Positions 55,377 to 64,000 of a DNA stretch of 64,000 nucleotides are shown piece by piece. The position numbers and the translations under genes are program-made. The stretch is from Paenibacillus apiarius (GTDB lineage: Bacteria; Bacillota; Bacilli; Paenibacillales; Paenibacillaceae). The stretch covers positions 2,522,501 to 2,586,500 of the forward strand of contig NZ_JAFFHZ010000001.1 of NCBI RefSeq assembly GCF_017052585.1, written 5' to 3'. A model generated the notes under the pieces. The model had not been told where the DNA came from. It ran no database searches and saw nothing but the letters and a program-made list of their open reading frames with translations. Each line of letters opens with the position of its first letter. Within the stretch, counting starts at the first letter, position 1.

Positions 55377-58300
55377 ATGTCACGGGAATTATTTTCTTAT
55401 CGAACTTTAGATTTTTTTATGTTACGTGCTCCTCTGTTAACTCTGGAACGATTCAAGGAATACTTTTCTCCTGATTGGGAAGATCCAGAGGAGTTGCGAC
55501 GGGCTTCCATTGCTCATCTCATCGAGTTATCCCAGACTCCTGTAATACGAGAAGCGATAGCGGTCTCTAGTCCAAGCTTGCTAGAGTCGTTAGGCCATCT
55601 GAGTAACGAAGGAAATCCCCGTAAGCAGGGACAAGTAATTAAAGGTTTTATGCGGTATTTAATTCGAATGATGACTCGGCCTACACCGTTTGGCTTATTT
55701 TCTGGCGTTACCTATGGACAGTTCGGTGAACAGTCTCAAATTGAGCTTGAAGATATCTCTGCCTATCGTAAGCGGGTCCGACCGGATATGGAATGGTTGT
55801 TGAAGGTTGTGGAGAAGATAGAGCGTCAACAAGCGGTTGTCAAGCAGCTTAGAGTGCAACGTAATTCTCTCATATACAGACAAGGGGAGAGAGCGAAGAT
55901 TCCGTATACGACGCGATATGGAACTCTTAGTCTGGGAGAGAATGATAGCGTTTCAGTACGTGCTTCGATGGTATTCGATGTGGTCATGGAGGTATGTGCG
56001 ACACCCATTTCTTATCTTGAACTCGTTAACCATCTCCAATCTCAGTTTGGAGAAGCGAGTGAAGAGACAATTCATCGCTACGTTTGGGAGCTGTTCGAGC
56101 AGGAATTTTTGGTTTCTTCACTACGTCCTCCAACTACGACAACCGATCCCTTTACTTATATCTTATCTATTTTGGAACCTGTGCAGGGTATGGATGAACT
56201 GAAGAGAGAGTTACTCCAAATATGTGATGAGATTCGGAGTTATGAAAAACTATTGATTGGCGAAGGGGAAGAGATGCTGCAGACCTTGCAGCAGAAGATG
56301 AAACAGATCGTTGATGTCTCTTCCACGCTGCAGATTGACATGTCTCTAGAAGATCGTTCTATAGTGTTACCTGAACGAATTCGCAAAGATGTGGAGCGTG
56401 TTGCGGAGTTATTGTCTTGCCTCTCTTCGGGCGAGCGCGATAATCAGCATTTAGAAGAGTACCGCTTTGAATTTTTAGAAAGGTATGGTCCGTATCGTGA
56501 AATTCCGCTATTGGAGATGCTCGATGATGAAATCGGACTAGGGCCGCCAGCGACGTATCGTTATCCCAAGAGCAGAAAAAATATAAAAAATCCCCCACCT
56601 GCTTATGATACGAAACAGCAACAATGCATGATGAGATGGTTAGTAACTTGTTTAAAAAGGGGAGAGTGCGAACTGGTTCTGACTGAAGATATGATCCAAG
56701 AAATGATGGAGGAGAAAAGCGGTAACGTGCGTCCTTCGTTACCATCGATGGAACTGTATTTTTTACTTCAAGCACGCCATGCACGAGATCTGGATAGTGG
56801 GGACTATACATTAATCTTAGGGCCAAATCCGGGATCGACCGGAGCAGGGATGACGTTTGGCAGATTTATTGATATGTTCGGAGATTCATTCAAGGATATG
56901 TTTGGCCTCATTCAGCAAGAGGAACAACGGTTAACTGCGGACAAATTGATTACGGAAATTTCATATTTGCCAAGTGCAGGGAGAGCAACAAATGTAGTCT
57001 TGACAGAGAATTTCCGGGAGTACGAAATGGGGATTGGTACAAATCCAAGGTTGTCGGACGACCGGGAAATCTATATAAATGACTTGGTCGTTGGGGTTGA
57101 CAACGATCGTTTCTACATCAAGTCGCTTCGTCATAATCGAGAAGTTATTCCCACGGCTGGGCATATGCTTAATATTATAGATACCCCCAACGTGTATCGT
57201 TTCTTGCGCGAAGTCAAGCAGCAAATGTATCGAAGATGGAAGATGGTGGATTTTGGAGCGCTTGCCGAGTCGCCATACATACCGCGTATCCGTTATAATA
57301 ATGTAATTTTGAGTCCTTCGACATGGAAAATCAGGATAGACAAGGAACAAGAGGGAGAAGCGACATTAGAATTGAAGCTGCGGGCTTTCTGTAAAGAATG
57401 GAACGTACCGCGATATGTGCATATGATTCAGTTCGACAATCGAATCTTGCTTGACCTAGAGAATCCTCTGCATGTGGATGAGGTGTGTAAAGACTTGAAG
57501 GCCGAAGGTGAAATCGCGTTGATTGAACATCTTGGCGGATTTGATAAACATCCGATTCAGCGTAGCGATGGCCGCTTGATGGCCGAATTTGTATTTCCGC
57601 TCGTTCGACGAGTTCCGGGCGAGGAAGAAATGATGGAAGAAGTCTCGGTTGCAAGACAATCGGATTTGAAGGCAGAGGGATGCTCCAACCGACACATTGA
57701 AGCCGGACAACGAATCGTTCTTCCGGGCGGCTCTTGGTTTTATGCCAAATTATATGGATTGGACAGCCGCCAAGATGAATTTTTAGGGCGATATTGGGAA
57801 GCATTCTGTCGACAGTGCAGAGAAGTTGGCATCATAGATTATGCATATTATATCAGATATACAGATCCCGATCGACATATTCGGGCGAGGTTTCACGTGC
57901 GTTCTGAACAGGGAAGTGTGGATCTACTGCCTTTATTCTACCAATGGACGACTACTTTACTCCACGAAGGGATGATTTCAAAAATTGTCATTGATACGTA
58001 CGAGCCAGAAATTGAACGTTATGGCGGGCCGCAGTTAATGCCTTTGGCAGAAGCAGTATTTTCATATGATAGCGATGTCTCCGCACAATTGGTGTATTTA
58101 CTAAGATTTAATCAGATTCAGATGAGCCAAGAGACGGTTGCGGTGCTGAGCGTGGTAGAACTATTCCGCCAATTCGGCTACTCTGATGAAGAAATGAATG
58201 CTGTACTTAATAAGCAATATGATGTGAAGGAATATCTGGATGAGTTCCGTCAGGAGCGGAGAATGTTGATCCAATTGTTAGGGGGGGAGCATGAAGATTT

Positions 58301-58556
58301 ACAGTCCGCTCACGCTGATGCTTTCGCTGTTTATAATGTATTGAACGTAAGAGCAGAAGCTGTTAAACGTTATGCGGGTGAAATATACAAGCAGCAGGAC
58401 GCGTTGACGAACACGATGGAAAATATCCTGCTTAGTGTCATCCACATGCATATGAATCGTCTGCTTGGGGTTGATCGGGATAAGGAACGGAAGATCATGA
58501 TTCTGGTTCGACACGCGGTGAATAGCTTGATTCAATATCGGAGGAAAAGGGGATGA
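55377..58556 (+). CDS. lanB: class I lanthipeptide dehydratase LanB
   Basis: 1059-residue cytoplasmic enzyme that dehydrates Ser/Thr of the precursor using glutamyl-tRNA. The N-terminal glutamylation domain begins TLDFFMLRAPLLTLERF and has RMMTRPTPFGLFSGVTYG; the C-terminal elimination domain has GSWFYAKLYGLDSRQDEF and DYAYYIRYTDPDRHIRARFH. The frame is open from ATG 55257, but GGAGGA at 55364 sits 8 bases before ATG 55377, and the extra 40 residues (GFFFFRHFG...) cross the T9 tract and have no counterpart in LanB. I therefore use 55377. The stop overlaps lanT. Confidence 0.95.
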   Translation: MSRELFSYRTLDFFMLRAPLLTLERFKEYFSPDWEDPEELRRASIAHLIELSQTPVIREAIAVSSPSLLESLGHLSNEGNPRKQGQVIKGFMRYLIRMMTRPTPFGLFSGVTYGQFGEQSQIELEDISAYRKRVRPDMEWLLKVVEKIERQQAVVKQLRVQRNSLIYRQGERAKIPYTTRYGTLSLGENDSVSVRASMVFDVVMEVCATPISYLELVNHLQSQFGEASEETIHRYVWELFEQEFLVSSLRPPTTTTDPFTYILSILEPVQGMDELKRELLQICDEIRSYEKLLIGEGEEMLQTLQQKMKQIVDVSSTLQIDMSLEDRSIVLPERIRKDVERVAELLSCLSSGERDNQHLEEYRFEFLERYGPYREIPLLEMLDDEIGLGPPATYRYPKSRKNIKNPPPAYDTKQQQCMMRWLVTCLKRGECELVLTEDMIQEMMEEKSGNVRPSLPSMELYFLLQARHARDLDSGDYTLILGPNPGSTGAGMTFGRFIDMFGDSFKDMFGLIQQEEQRLTADKLITEISYLPSAGRATNVVLTENFREYEMGIGTNPRLSDDREIYINDLVVGVDNDRFYIKSLRHNREVIPTAGHMLNIIDTPNVYRFLREVKQQMYRRWKMVDFGALAESPYIPRIRYNNVILSPSTWKIRIDKEQEGEATLELKLRAFCKEWNVPRYVHMIQFDNRILLDLENPLHVDEVCKDLKAEGEIALIEHLGGFDKHPIQRSDGRLMAEFVFPLVRRVPGEEEMMEEVSVARQSDLKAEGCSNRHIEAGQRIVLPGGSWFYAKLYGLDSRQDEFLGRYWEAFCRQCREVGIIDYAYYIRYTDPDRHIRARFHVRSEQGSVDLLPLFYQWTTTLLHEGMISKIVIDTYEPEIERYGGPQLMPLAEAVFSYDSDVSAQLVYLLRFNQIQMSQETVAVLSVVELFRQFGYSDEEMNAVLNKQYDVKEYLDEFRQERRMLIQLLGGEHEDLQSAHADAFAVYNVLNVRAEAVKRYAGEIYKQQDALTNTMENILLSVIHMHMNRLLGVDRDKERKIMILVRHAVNSLIQYRRKRG

Positions 58557-60433
58557 CTCAGCAACAAGAAAACTCAGAGGCGGGAAACCCAACGATGTGG
58601 AGGTCTTTCAAACAAGGCTGGAAGTTACTCAAAATGATGTTTCAGATGAGTAAACGATACACGATATTAAGTTTGATTTTTTACATCCTCCAAGGGGTTA
58701 CGCCCGTCGTTACACTGCTGGCAACTCAGAATCTATTGAATAGTGTTTCTATGGCTTGGGAGTTGGGAGAAGCGTGGTTGATGAAGCAATTCATCTTTTT
58801 CATGCTTGTCTATGTCTTCAAGAACATTATCGAAGCTGTTCATCGATATGTAGAAGGCAATTTCCAGAACTATATCACTCAATCCTTAAACGTTATGATT
58901 TGCAAGAAATCAACTACGCTTGGGTTACAGGACTATGAAAATCCTACAGTATCTGATCAACTAAAGCGTGCGCAACAAGAGGCGGGTTACCGCCCTTATC
59001 AAATGCTGACTCTAATGATGGGAATTGCTTCAGGCGTCATTACAGTAATTTCATCGGCCGTGCTGCTGATTTTATGGAAATGGTGGGTCATGCTTGTATT
59101 GATTCTGATATCTACCGTGTCCATTTATTCTATATTGAAGATAAATCGGGAGCAATTCAAGATTGACATGGAGCGTACGCCATTGAGCCGCCAAACGTGG
59201 TATACGACGTATTTATTGACGAATGACCGTAGCTTTAAGGAAATAAAAATGTTTAAGTTAGGCTCCTTTTTATTACAACGATATCGTGATCTGATGCAAA
59301 GTTTCTTTATTATAGATCGGCGTATGCTGGCAAAGCGCATGCGGATTACGCTCATTTATGACTTGTTGGAGTTAGTTGTTTTGATATGGTTGATCGGTCT
59401 TGCCTTGGGGGAGGCGTACATGGGAGAGATTCTGATTGGCAGTTTATTCGGATATATTCAAGCAATCACATTGACACAAAGTCAGATGCACTCGATTGTG
59501 CAAGGGGGCGTGCAATTTACCCAAAACAATCGTTACTTGGATCAATTATTTCTTTTCCTGACGCTCCCCAGCTCAGACCCCGCACAACTTCAGTTGCAAC
59601 TGTCTCCCCAATCGGAAGATTGTAACGAACCCAGTATGCGAATTGAGCAAATTTCACTGGAGAATGTGTCATTCCGATATCCGGGTAAGCCATACGATGC
59701 GGTTCAGAATGTTTCACTGACGCTCGAGAGGGGGAAGACAGTGGCGTTGGTTGGGAAAAATGGATCGGGAAAGTCTACATTGGTTAAATTGCTGATGCAG
59801 TTATATGGAGGATATAACGGTGTCATGAAAGTAAATGGCCGTAATTTGCTTGAGGTGGACCTTCGGGAATTCCAGGAACGAATTGGTGTTGTTTTTCAAG
59901 ACTTTGTACAGTATGAGATGTCGGCCCGACACAATATTGGATTTGGTTCGCTTGAGAAGTTGACGAATGATTCTGAAATAATGAATGCGGCTAAGTATGC
60001 AGCGATTGATGATATCATTGAACAATTACCCGAGGGATTGGGTACGCAGCTTGGAAGATGGTTTGAAGACGGGCACCAGCTCTCGGGAGGACAATGGCAG
60101 CGGATCGCCATTGCGCGTGCGTTTATGCGAAATGCTGACGTATACATTTTGGATGAACCCAGTTCCTTCCTGGACCCGATATCGGAACGAGATTTGTTCA
60201 TGTTATTCCGTGATCTGATGAAGGAGCGGATTGGTATTTTTATTACTCATAGATTTGGTTCAGCTCGTCTGGCGGATCAGATCTTAGTTATGGATCAGGG
60301 GCGTATTATTGAATCAGGAACGCACCAGGAGCTCATGACGCTAGGGGGAGTATATGCAGAGATGTTTAATGTGCAGGCCAGTCCCTTTAAGAATGAAGAA
60401 GATCCAGAAATGTTGGAAAGGGTTGGTTCATGA
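58553..60433 (+). CDS. lanT: lanthipeptide exporter LanT (ABC, no peptidase domain)
   Basis: 626-residue half transporter: transmembrane region about 1-330 (five to six spans), then an ABC domain with Walker A GKNGSGKSTLVKLL, signature LSGGQWQRIAIARAF, Walker B VYILDEPSSFLDP. No N-terminal C39 peptidase, typical for class I LanT, so the leader is cut by another protease. ATG overlaps the lanB stop by 4 bases and the stop overlaps lanC by 4 bases. Confidence 0.94.
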   Translation: MTQQQENSEAGNPTMWRSFKQGWKLLKMMFQMSKRYTILSLIFYILQGVTPVVTLLATQNLLNSVSMAWELGEAWLMKQFIFFMLVYVFKNIIEAVHRYVEGNFQNYITQSLNVMICKKSTTLGLQDYENPTVSDQLKRAQQEAGYRPYQMLTLMMGIASGVITVISSAVLLILWKWWVMLVLILISTVSIYSILKINREQFKIDMERTPLSRQTWYTTYLLTNDRSFKEIKMFKLGSFLLQRYRDLMQSFFIIDRRMLAKRMRITLIYDLLELVVLIWLIGLALGEAYMGEILIGSLFGYIQAITLTQSQMHSIVQGGVQFTQNNRYLDQLFLFLTLPSSDPAQLQLQLSPQSEDCNEPSMRIEQISLENVSFRYPGKPYDAVQNVSLTLERGKTVALVGKNGSGKSTLVKLLMQLYGGYNGVMKVNGRNLLEVDLREFQERIGVVFQDFVQYEMSARHNIGFGSLEKLTNDSEIMNAAKYAAIDDIIEQLPEGLGTQLGRWFEDGHQLSGGQWQRIAIARAFMRNADVYILDEPSSFLDPISERDLFMLFRDLMKERIGIFITHRFGSARLADQILVMDQGRIIESGTHQELMTLGGVYAEMFNVQASPFKNEEDPEMLERVGS

Positions 60434-61818
60434 TGGTAGAACTAGTACGTAATGATTCTGCACAATGGCTACCGGTGGGATGTGAGTTAAGAGAGAGGGT
60501 AGAAGAGGTTCTTCGTGACATCGCAGAGCGGTACAAGGACCCAGAGCAAGTACGCCAACGAATGCGCGAAGTACCGCCGGAACAATTGGATGGAATGAAT
60601 TATGCTAGGTGGAGAGATGGTAGCTTGGCAAGTGGATTTCCAGGAATATGTTTATTGATGGGACAAATGGATCACTTGTTTCCACATGAGGGTTGGGATC
60701 TGATCGGGCATAGGTATTTAGAATTACTCCAGAAAACGATTGAAGAAGAAGGGATACAACATTTATCCCTCTATAACGGTTTGGCTGGTATCTTGGTCGG
60801 GATCCACTCTTTATCACGTAAACGGACACGTTATCTTAAAATGATGGATACTCTCGCAGATTTGTATGAACAAAAGATGGGGTTTATCATTGACCGTATC
60901 CGATTTAACTGGAACGAGGGAAATATGATGATGGGGGATTACGATGTAATCCAAGGGTTATCTGGGATGGGTCGTGTTGCCCTGTTGTTCAGTGAACGTC
61001 CCGGGATGAGGAAGATATGGGAGGATACAGTGACACTATTTCATCTGTATTGTGGAGAGAAGGAGATTGCAGGGCAGCTCGTTCCTTCATGGCATGTATC
61101 TTCCATGAATCAGTTTCGGGAAGAGGAGAAAGTGAAATATCCGAATGGAAACTTCAATCTGGGCTTGTCTCACGGGATATCCGGACCTCTAGCTTTCTTG
61201 AGTGTTTCCTATTTACATGGGTTACAAGCTGAGTCAGTCGCGTCTGATCTTCATACGTTAGCGGAATTCGTATGTAAATGGTCTATAAGGAAGGAGAAGG
61301 GTACCTTCTTTGCAGGTCGAATCTCGTTCGAAGAGTGGGAGCAGGAGCGGCTATTGCCTAGTGCCGAACTAGAATATCGAGATTCTTGGTGCTATGGTGT
61401 GCCAGGAATTGCGAGGTCGCTATGGTTGGCAGGGAAAGCCTTGCAGAATGAGAAATGGTTAGAAATAAGCTTGCGGGCGTACATGGAAATTTCCAATCGA
61501 GCGCATATGAAGGGAGGCTTGACATCAGGGACGTTGTGTCATGGTGTTGGTGGATTACTTCATTTAATCCAACGCATGTATTCGGATACGGGGCATGAAA
61601 CATTGCGTTCCATGCGCGACCGATTTGCCAAGGATGTGCTCGACTTGTACGAGCCAGGTTCGTTATTCGGTTATTATGATGAGAGTTATCAGATGGGTGA
61701 TTATACGAAAGTGGACGAGGCAGGGTTTCTGACAGGGGCGTCGGGTGTGGCTTTGGTTCTTGCTTCTTTACTTAGTGACCAGAGTCCAGATTGGGATCTA
61801 GTGCTTATGATACAATAG
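60430..61818 (+). CDS. lanC: lanthionine synthetase cyclase LanC
   Basis: 462-residue zinc enzyme that adds Cys thiols to dehydrated residues to form the rings. The zinc ligands are all present: Cys321 in SWCYGVPG, Cys370 and His371 in TLCHGVGG. Other (a/a)6-barrel repeats such as LYNGLAGILVGIHSL, DVIQGLSGMGRVALLF and NLGLSHGISGPLAFL are visible. ATG overlaps the lanT stop; a second ATG follows directly. Last biosynthetic gene of the cluster. Confidence 0.95.
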   Translation: MMVELVRNDSAQWLPVGCELRERVEEVLRDIAERYKDPEQVRQRMREVPPEQLDGMNYARWRDGSLASGFPGICLLMGQMDHLFPHEGWDLIGHRYLELLQKTIEEEGIQHLSLYNGLAGILVGIHSLSRKRTRYLKMMDTLADLYEQKMGFIIDRIRFNWNEGNMMMGDYDVIQGLSGMGRVALLFSERPGMRKIWEDTVTLFHLYCGEKEIAGQLVPSWHVSSMNQFREEEKVKYPNGNFNLGLSHGISGPLAFLSVSYLHGLQAESVASDLHTLAEFVCKWSIRKEKGTFFAGRISFEEWEQERLLPSAELEYRDSWCYGVPGIARSLWLAGKALQNEKWLEISLRAYMEISNRAHMKGGLTSGTLCHGVGGLLHLIQRMYSDTGHETLRSMRDRFAKDVLDLYEPGSLFGYYDESYQMGDYTKVDEAGFLTGASGVALVLASLLSDQSPDWDLVLMIQ

Positions 61819-61905
61819 CGCCTCGCAGGGTAATCGTTAGAGATGTATTGAAAATCGTTGTTCTCACACAATACAAGGGAGAGAAGAAGTAAGAATACGG
61901 ATACC

Positions 61906-61931
61906 AAGGGCTTCGTTAATGAAGCCCTTTT
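61906..61931 (+). terminator. terminator of the lanthipeptide operon
   Basis: AAGGGCTTC / GAAGCCCTT around GTTAAT, followed by TTTCG. About 90 bases after the lanC stop. Confidence 0.85.
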
Positions 61932-61936
61932 CGTTG

Positions 61937-62014
61937 CAGCGTGCCCAGAGGCACGCATTATTTAGTTGGTGAAAGTCCAACCGAAAGAGGGACTAAGCCA
62001 CCGGCCCATCCTGG
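61937..62014 (+). mobile_element. possible group II intron remnant
   Basis: Two hairpins, GCGTGC/GCACGC and GTTGG-TGAAAG-TCCAAC, occur in the order seen in domain I of bacterial group II introns, where GGTGAAAGTCCAA is a familiar stretch. Only a fragment is present, with no reverse transcriptase and no domain V seen. It lies between the end of the lanthipeptide cluster and the next gene. Confidence 0.4.
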
Positions 62015-62020
62015 AGCTTG

Positions 62021-62614
62021 TTATTTAGCGAGCGTGCCGGTTACAGGCTCCACGCTATCGATAAGCAGTGTGTCTTGCAGCACCGTTACGCGCTCTTCAA
62101 CTTCCGACTCCATTAATTCCTCGAGGCTGTCACTGTATTTGCCTGTTATGCCGATGTGATACCGTCCATCCGCCTCTTTCAGATTGACCTGCAAGGCGAA
62201 TTGAACAGAAGCGAGCACGCCGAACGATTCCTGTTCCTTGAACGTGTATGTTCCGTCAGATCCCTTCTGAAAGTAGGAGTCAAATATTCGCAGGGCTTGT
62301 TCCGCGCTATAATAATCCTGCAGCGATTCCGTGAGTATTTGTTTGTCTGTCTCCGTCAAGGTGAGACGCTGCGAGTAACGGAGCAGTTGATTTGTCCAAT
62401 TCTCAACGTCCCGCAACCATAAGAACAAGGAGATTTTGTTCGAGGTTTGAAGCAGATCGCCTGCTAGCTTGTCAGGAGCCGTCACACGGATGACATCCAA
62501 AATAGTGGCGACCGTTACGGATGTGTTCTTCTGTTCCTTCGCTCCCGTTTGCATGGAGGAGCTGCACCCTGTAATAAGCAAGATTGCCATACATACCGCA
62601 ATTATTTTTTTCAT
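62021..62614 (-). CDS. lipoprotein of unknown function
   Basis: 197 residues; lipobox LLITGC at about 13-18, followed by a Ser/Gln linker and a mainly helical mature part (LFLWLRDVENWTNQLLRYSQ, then LTETDKQILTESLQDYYSAE). The minus-strand ribosome site is GAGGTG. Its size and lipobox are like lantibiotic immunity LanI lipoproteins, but orientation and GC-rich codons look like the core chromosome, so I do not claim that role. Confidence 0.75.
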   Translation of the reverse strand: MKKIIAVCMAILLITGCSSSMQTGAKEQKNTSVTVATILDVIRVTAPDKLAGDLLQTSNKISLFLWLRDVENWTNQLLRYSQRLTLTETDKQILTESLQDYYSAEQALRIFDSYFQKGSDGTYTFKEQESFGVLASVQFALQVNLKEADGRYHIGITGKYSDSLEELMESEVEERVTVLQDTLLIDSVEPVTGTLAK

Positions 62615-62681
62615 TTTTCATGCACCTCGGTTAACAACATCTGCCGTACCCATCAGAGGACGGGAATGGCACTGTTTATTT

Positions 62682-63326
62682 TCATGTGATGGATTCGAAC
62701 GGAATGCCTTTGGCCACTCGTTCTTCCATGCTCATGTCACGGATCTCCTCCATGCTGTAGAACACTTCAAGTTCATTGTCGTGATCGGCTTTTTCAACGG
62801 GGGCAGTGGAGGCAGGAACGTTATTTTTATATCCGGGAAAGAAATTGGAGATTGGATCTACTGCAGTCGAAGAATTATCAGTCAAGCAAGCTCCGCTGCA
62901 TTTTCTCGTTTCGAAATGCAAATGAACCCCCTGCGCTTGGCCCGAGCTTCCCATTTCCCCCAGCTTGGTCCCCTTTCCCACGTTATTATTCGTTGATACC
63001 ACGGGGGCTTTGTTCATATGTGCATATCTGGACTGATAATTTGTATTATTAATGGAATGATGAATGTAGACAACCCATCCATAACTGGTGGACCAACCGG
63101 CTCGCGCGACTCTTCCGCCATAGAAGGCCACGATAGTGTCGCCGGCTACACCGGCCCTTCTGCCTCCGATATCGATGCCTTTGTGAGCATTTCCCTTAAA
63201 GCCTTGTGTAATTCGGGTTGAATCAGGCACCGGCCAATGGTATGTGCTCGCTGCGGATGCCGTTGCCGAAAGGGAAGCAAAGCTTAATGCAATCAGTACG
63301 AACACAGTCACAAGCCTTCTCACCAT
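62682..63326 (-). CDS. secreted M23-family metallopeptidase
   Basis: 214 residues with a Sec signal peptide (VTVFVLIALSFASLSATASA). The zinc ligands of the M23/LytM fold are present: HKGIDIGG (His and Asp) and GVHLHFE (His-x-His). The start is placed by AAGGAGG before ATG 63326; a longer frame to 63365 lacks a site. After the peptidase fold a charged tail of about 40 residues follows. Likely a cell-wall endopeptidase. Confidence 0.92.
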   Translation of the reverse strand: MVRRLVTVFVLIALSFASLSATASAASTYHWPVPDSTRITQGFKGNAHKGIDIGGRRAGVAGDTIVAFYGGRVARAGWSTSYGWVVYIHHSINNTNYQSRYAHMNKAPVVSTNNNVGKGTKLGEMGSSGQAQGVHLHFETRKCSGACLTDNSSTAVDPISNFFPGYKNNVPASTAPVEKADHDNELEVFYSMEEIRDMSMEERVAKGIPFESIT

Positions 63327-63591
63327 AACAAATGCCTCCTTTGTAGTTAAATTTACCCATATCATAATGGGTACTGCTTGTGTCTGTATATCAATTGTTG
63401 GGCTTTAATTTATTGAATGTTTTTATCGGCGAGTAGAAAATGAAAAATTCTGTTGATGGGTTGAAAGCATATGGTTTTTGATGTGCTTATTGACCAGTGG
63501 ACGTTTACAGAGATTGGGATTTATAGTAAGGTGTTAATAAATGAATAGGGAATATTTGTATGTAAAATGGGGCTCGAAAGAAGGTGATGAT
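63327..63591. other. divergent intergenic region
   Basis: 265 AT-rich bases between the M23 gene and the XRE gene; no structure stands out besides the promoters it must hold. Confidence 0.35.
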
Positions 63592-64000
63592 ATGGGTTCT
63601 GAGCTGAGGCGCGTAGGTGAATTGATTCATGATTATCGGAAGAGGGCGGGCTTCACACTCCATCAGTTGTCAGCCCTCTCGGGCGTTCCAAAAGGAACAA
63701 TTTCGAAAATCGAGAGAGGCGAAACGAAACATCCCGAATTAGACACCGTTCTGGCGTTATCATCTCCATTATCGATTTCATATGAAGATGTTGTGAATCA
63801 TTACGTTGTAATGGAGAAACGAAAAAATATTTTGCACCATATGCTGTTAGAGGCCGTTCGGGTTAGCGACATGAATATCATTGCGAAGGTAGCCGCCCGT
63901 TTTCTAGAATGCGACGGTGTGGATAGTTATGACCTAGTAGAGGAACTCTACAACATAACCGGTTCGGTAACTGATGAAATGATCAAACTTGGTTTATTTG
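63592..64000 (+). CDS. XRE-family regulator, 5' part (continues past the window)
   Basis: 136 residues are visible and the frame is open to the window edge. The N-terminal Cro/CI-type HTH is clear: GELIHDYRKRAGFTLHQLSA then LSGVPKGTISKIERGE. It is followed by a helical region (VVNHYVVMEKRKNILHHMLL, then DMNIIAKVAARFLECDG), as in regulators with TPR-like C-terminal parts (RRNPP-like), but the truncation prevents a firm call. ATG at 63592 follows AAGGTGATG; ATG at 63541 is in frame but lacks a site. Confidence 0.8.
   Translation, partial: MGSELRRVGELIHDYRKRAGFTLHQLSALSGVPKGTISKIERGETKHPELDTVLALSSPLSISYEDVVNHYVVMEKRKNILHHMLLEAVRVSDMNIIAKVAARFLECDGVDSYDLVEELYNITGSVTDEMIKLGLF

Noticed and set aside
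62021-62614. LanI immunity lipoprotein
   Set aside because: Opposite strand, core-like codon use and no sequence resemblance to NisI or SpaI that I can see.

Overview
The window looks like a stretch of a Paenibacillus chromosome (Firmicutes, Bacillales). The evidence is the gene order hprK-lgt-ppaX-yvoF followed by hisZGDBHAF(IE)-yvcD-trxB-rapZ-yvcK-whiA-crh, which matches the Bacillus subtilis yvo/yvc region. Supporting signs are strong AGGAGG-type ribosome sites, large one-piece membrane sensor/AraC regulators next to a sugar ABC transporter that lacks its own ATPase, and a secreted modular GH18 chitinase. Most genes are fairly GC-rich. Two stretches are clearly AT-richer: about 42.9-44.4 kb and about 51.3-61.9 kb.

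Layout. 1-2.7 kb: the 3' part of a 23S rRNA and eight tRNA genes, with no 5S rRNA between them. 3.0-10.5 kb: chitinase, an ECF sigma factor fused to a BtrH/C39-like domain, a VOC plus lectin-fold fusion, a PucR/CdaR-type regulator and an MsmX-type sugar ATPase. 10.9-16.9 kb: HPr kinase, Lgt, PpaX, YvoF, a polysaccharide deacetylase and a membrane acyltransferase. 17.1-17.4 kb: a structured intergenic region with a MITE-like inverted repeat. 17.4-25.5 kb: the whole histidine operon followed by a PRPP synthetase. 25.7-33.1 kb: TPR protein, thioredoxin reductase, glucokinase, RapZ, YvcK, WhiA and an HPr/Crh protein. 33.3-40.2 kb: small secreted proteins, a SIMPL protein and the potABCD polyamine importer. 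40.5-50.8 kb: two paralogous membrane AraC regulators bracketing a LplB/YtcP/LplA-type sugar importer, with a halocin-C8-like proprotein and a small membrane protein inserted. 51.7-61.8 kb: a class I lanthipeptide (lantibiotic) cluster. 61.9-64 kb: a possible group II intron remnant, a lipoprotein, an M23 peptidase and a truncated XRE regulator.

How the parts may work together. HPr kinase (10.9 kb), the HPr/Crh protein (32.8 kb) and several cre-like sites around the sugar importer (40.4, 44.7 and 50.9 kb) form a plausible carbon catabolite repression circuit. The MsmX-like ATPase at 9.3 kb could energise the ATPase-less importer at 44.8-48.5 kb. The PRPP synthetase after hisIE supplies the HisG substrate. 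The most exciting system is the lanthipeptide cluster: a LuxR-type response regulator without a kinase, a 57-codon precursor gene, a LanFEG immunity transporter, the LanB dehydratase, the LanT exporter and the LanC cyclase. The precursor leader resembles that of paenicidin, but the six-Cys core looks different. A second, independent antimicrobial candidate is the halocin-C8-like proprotein at 43.3 kb.
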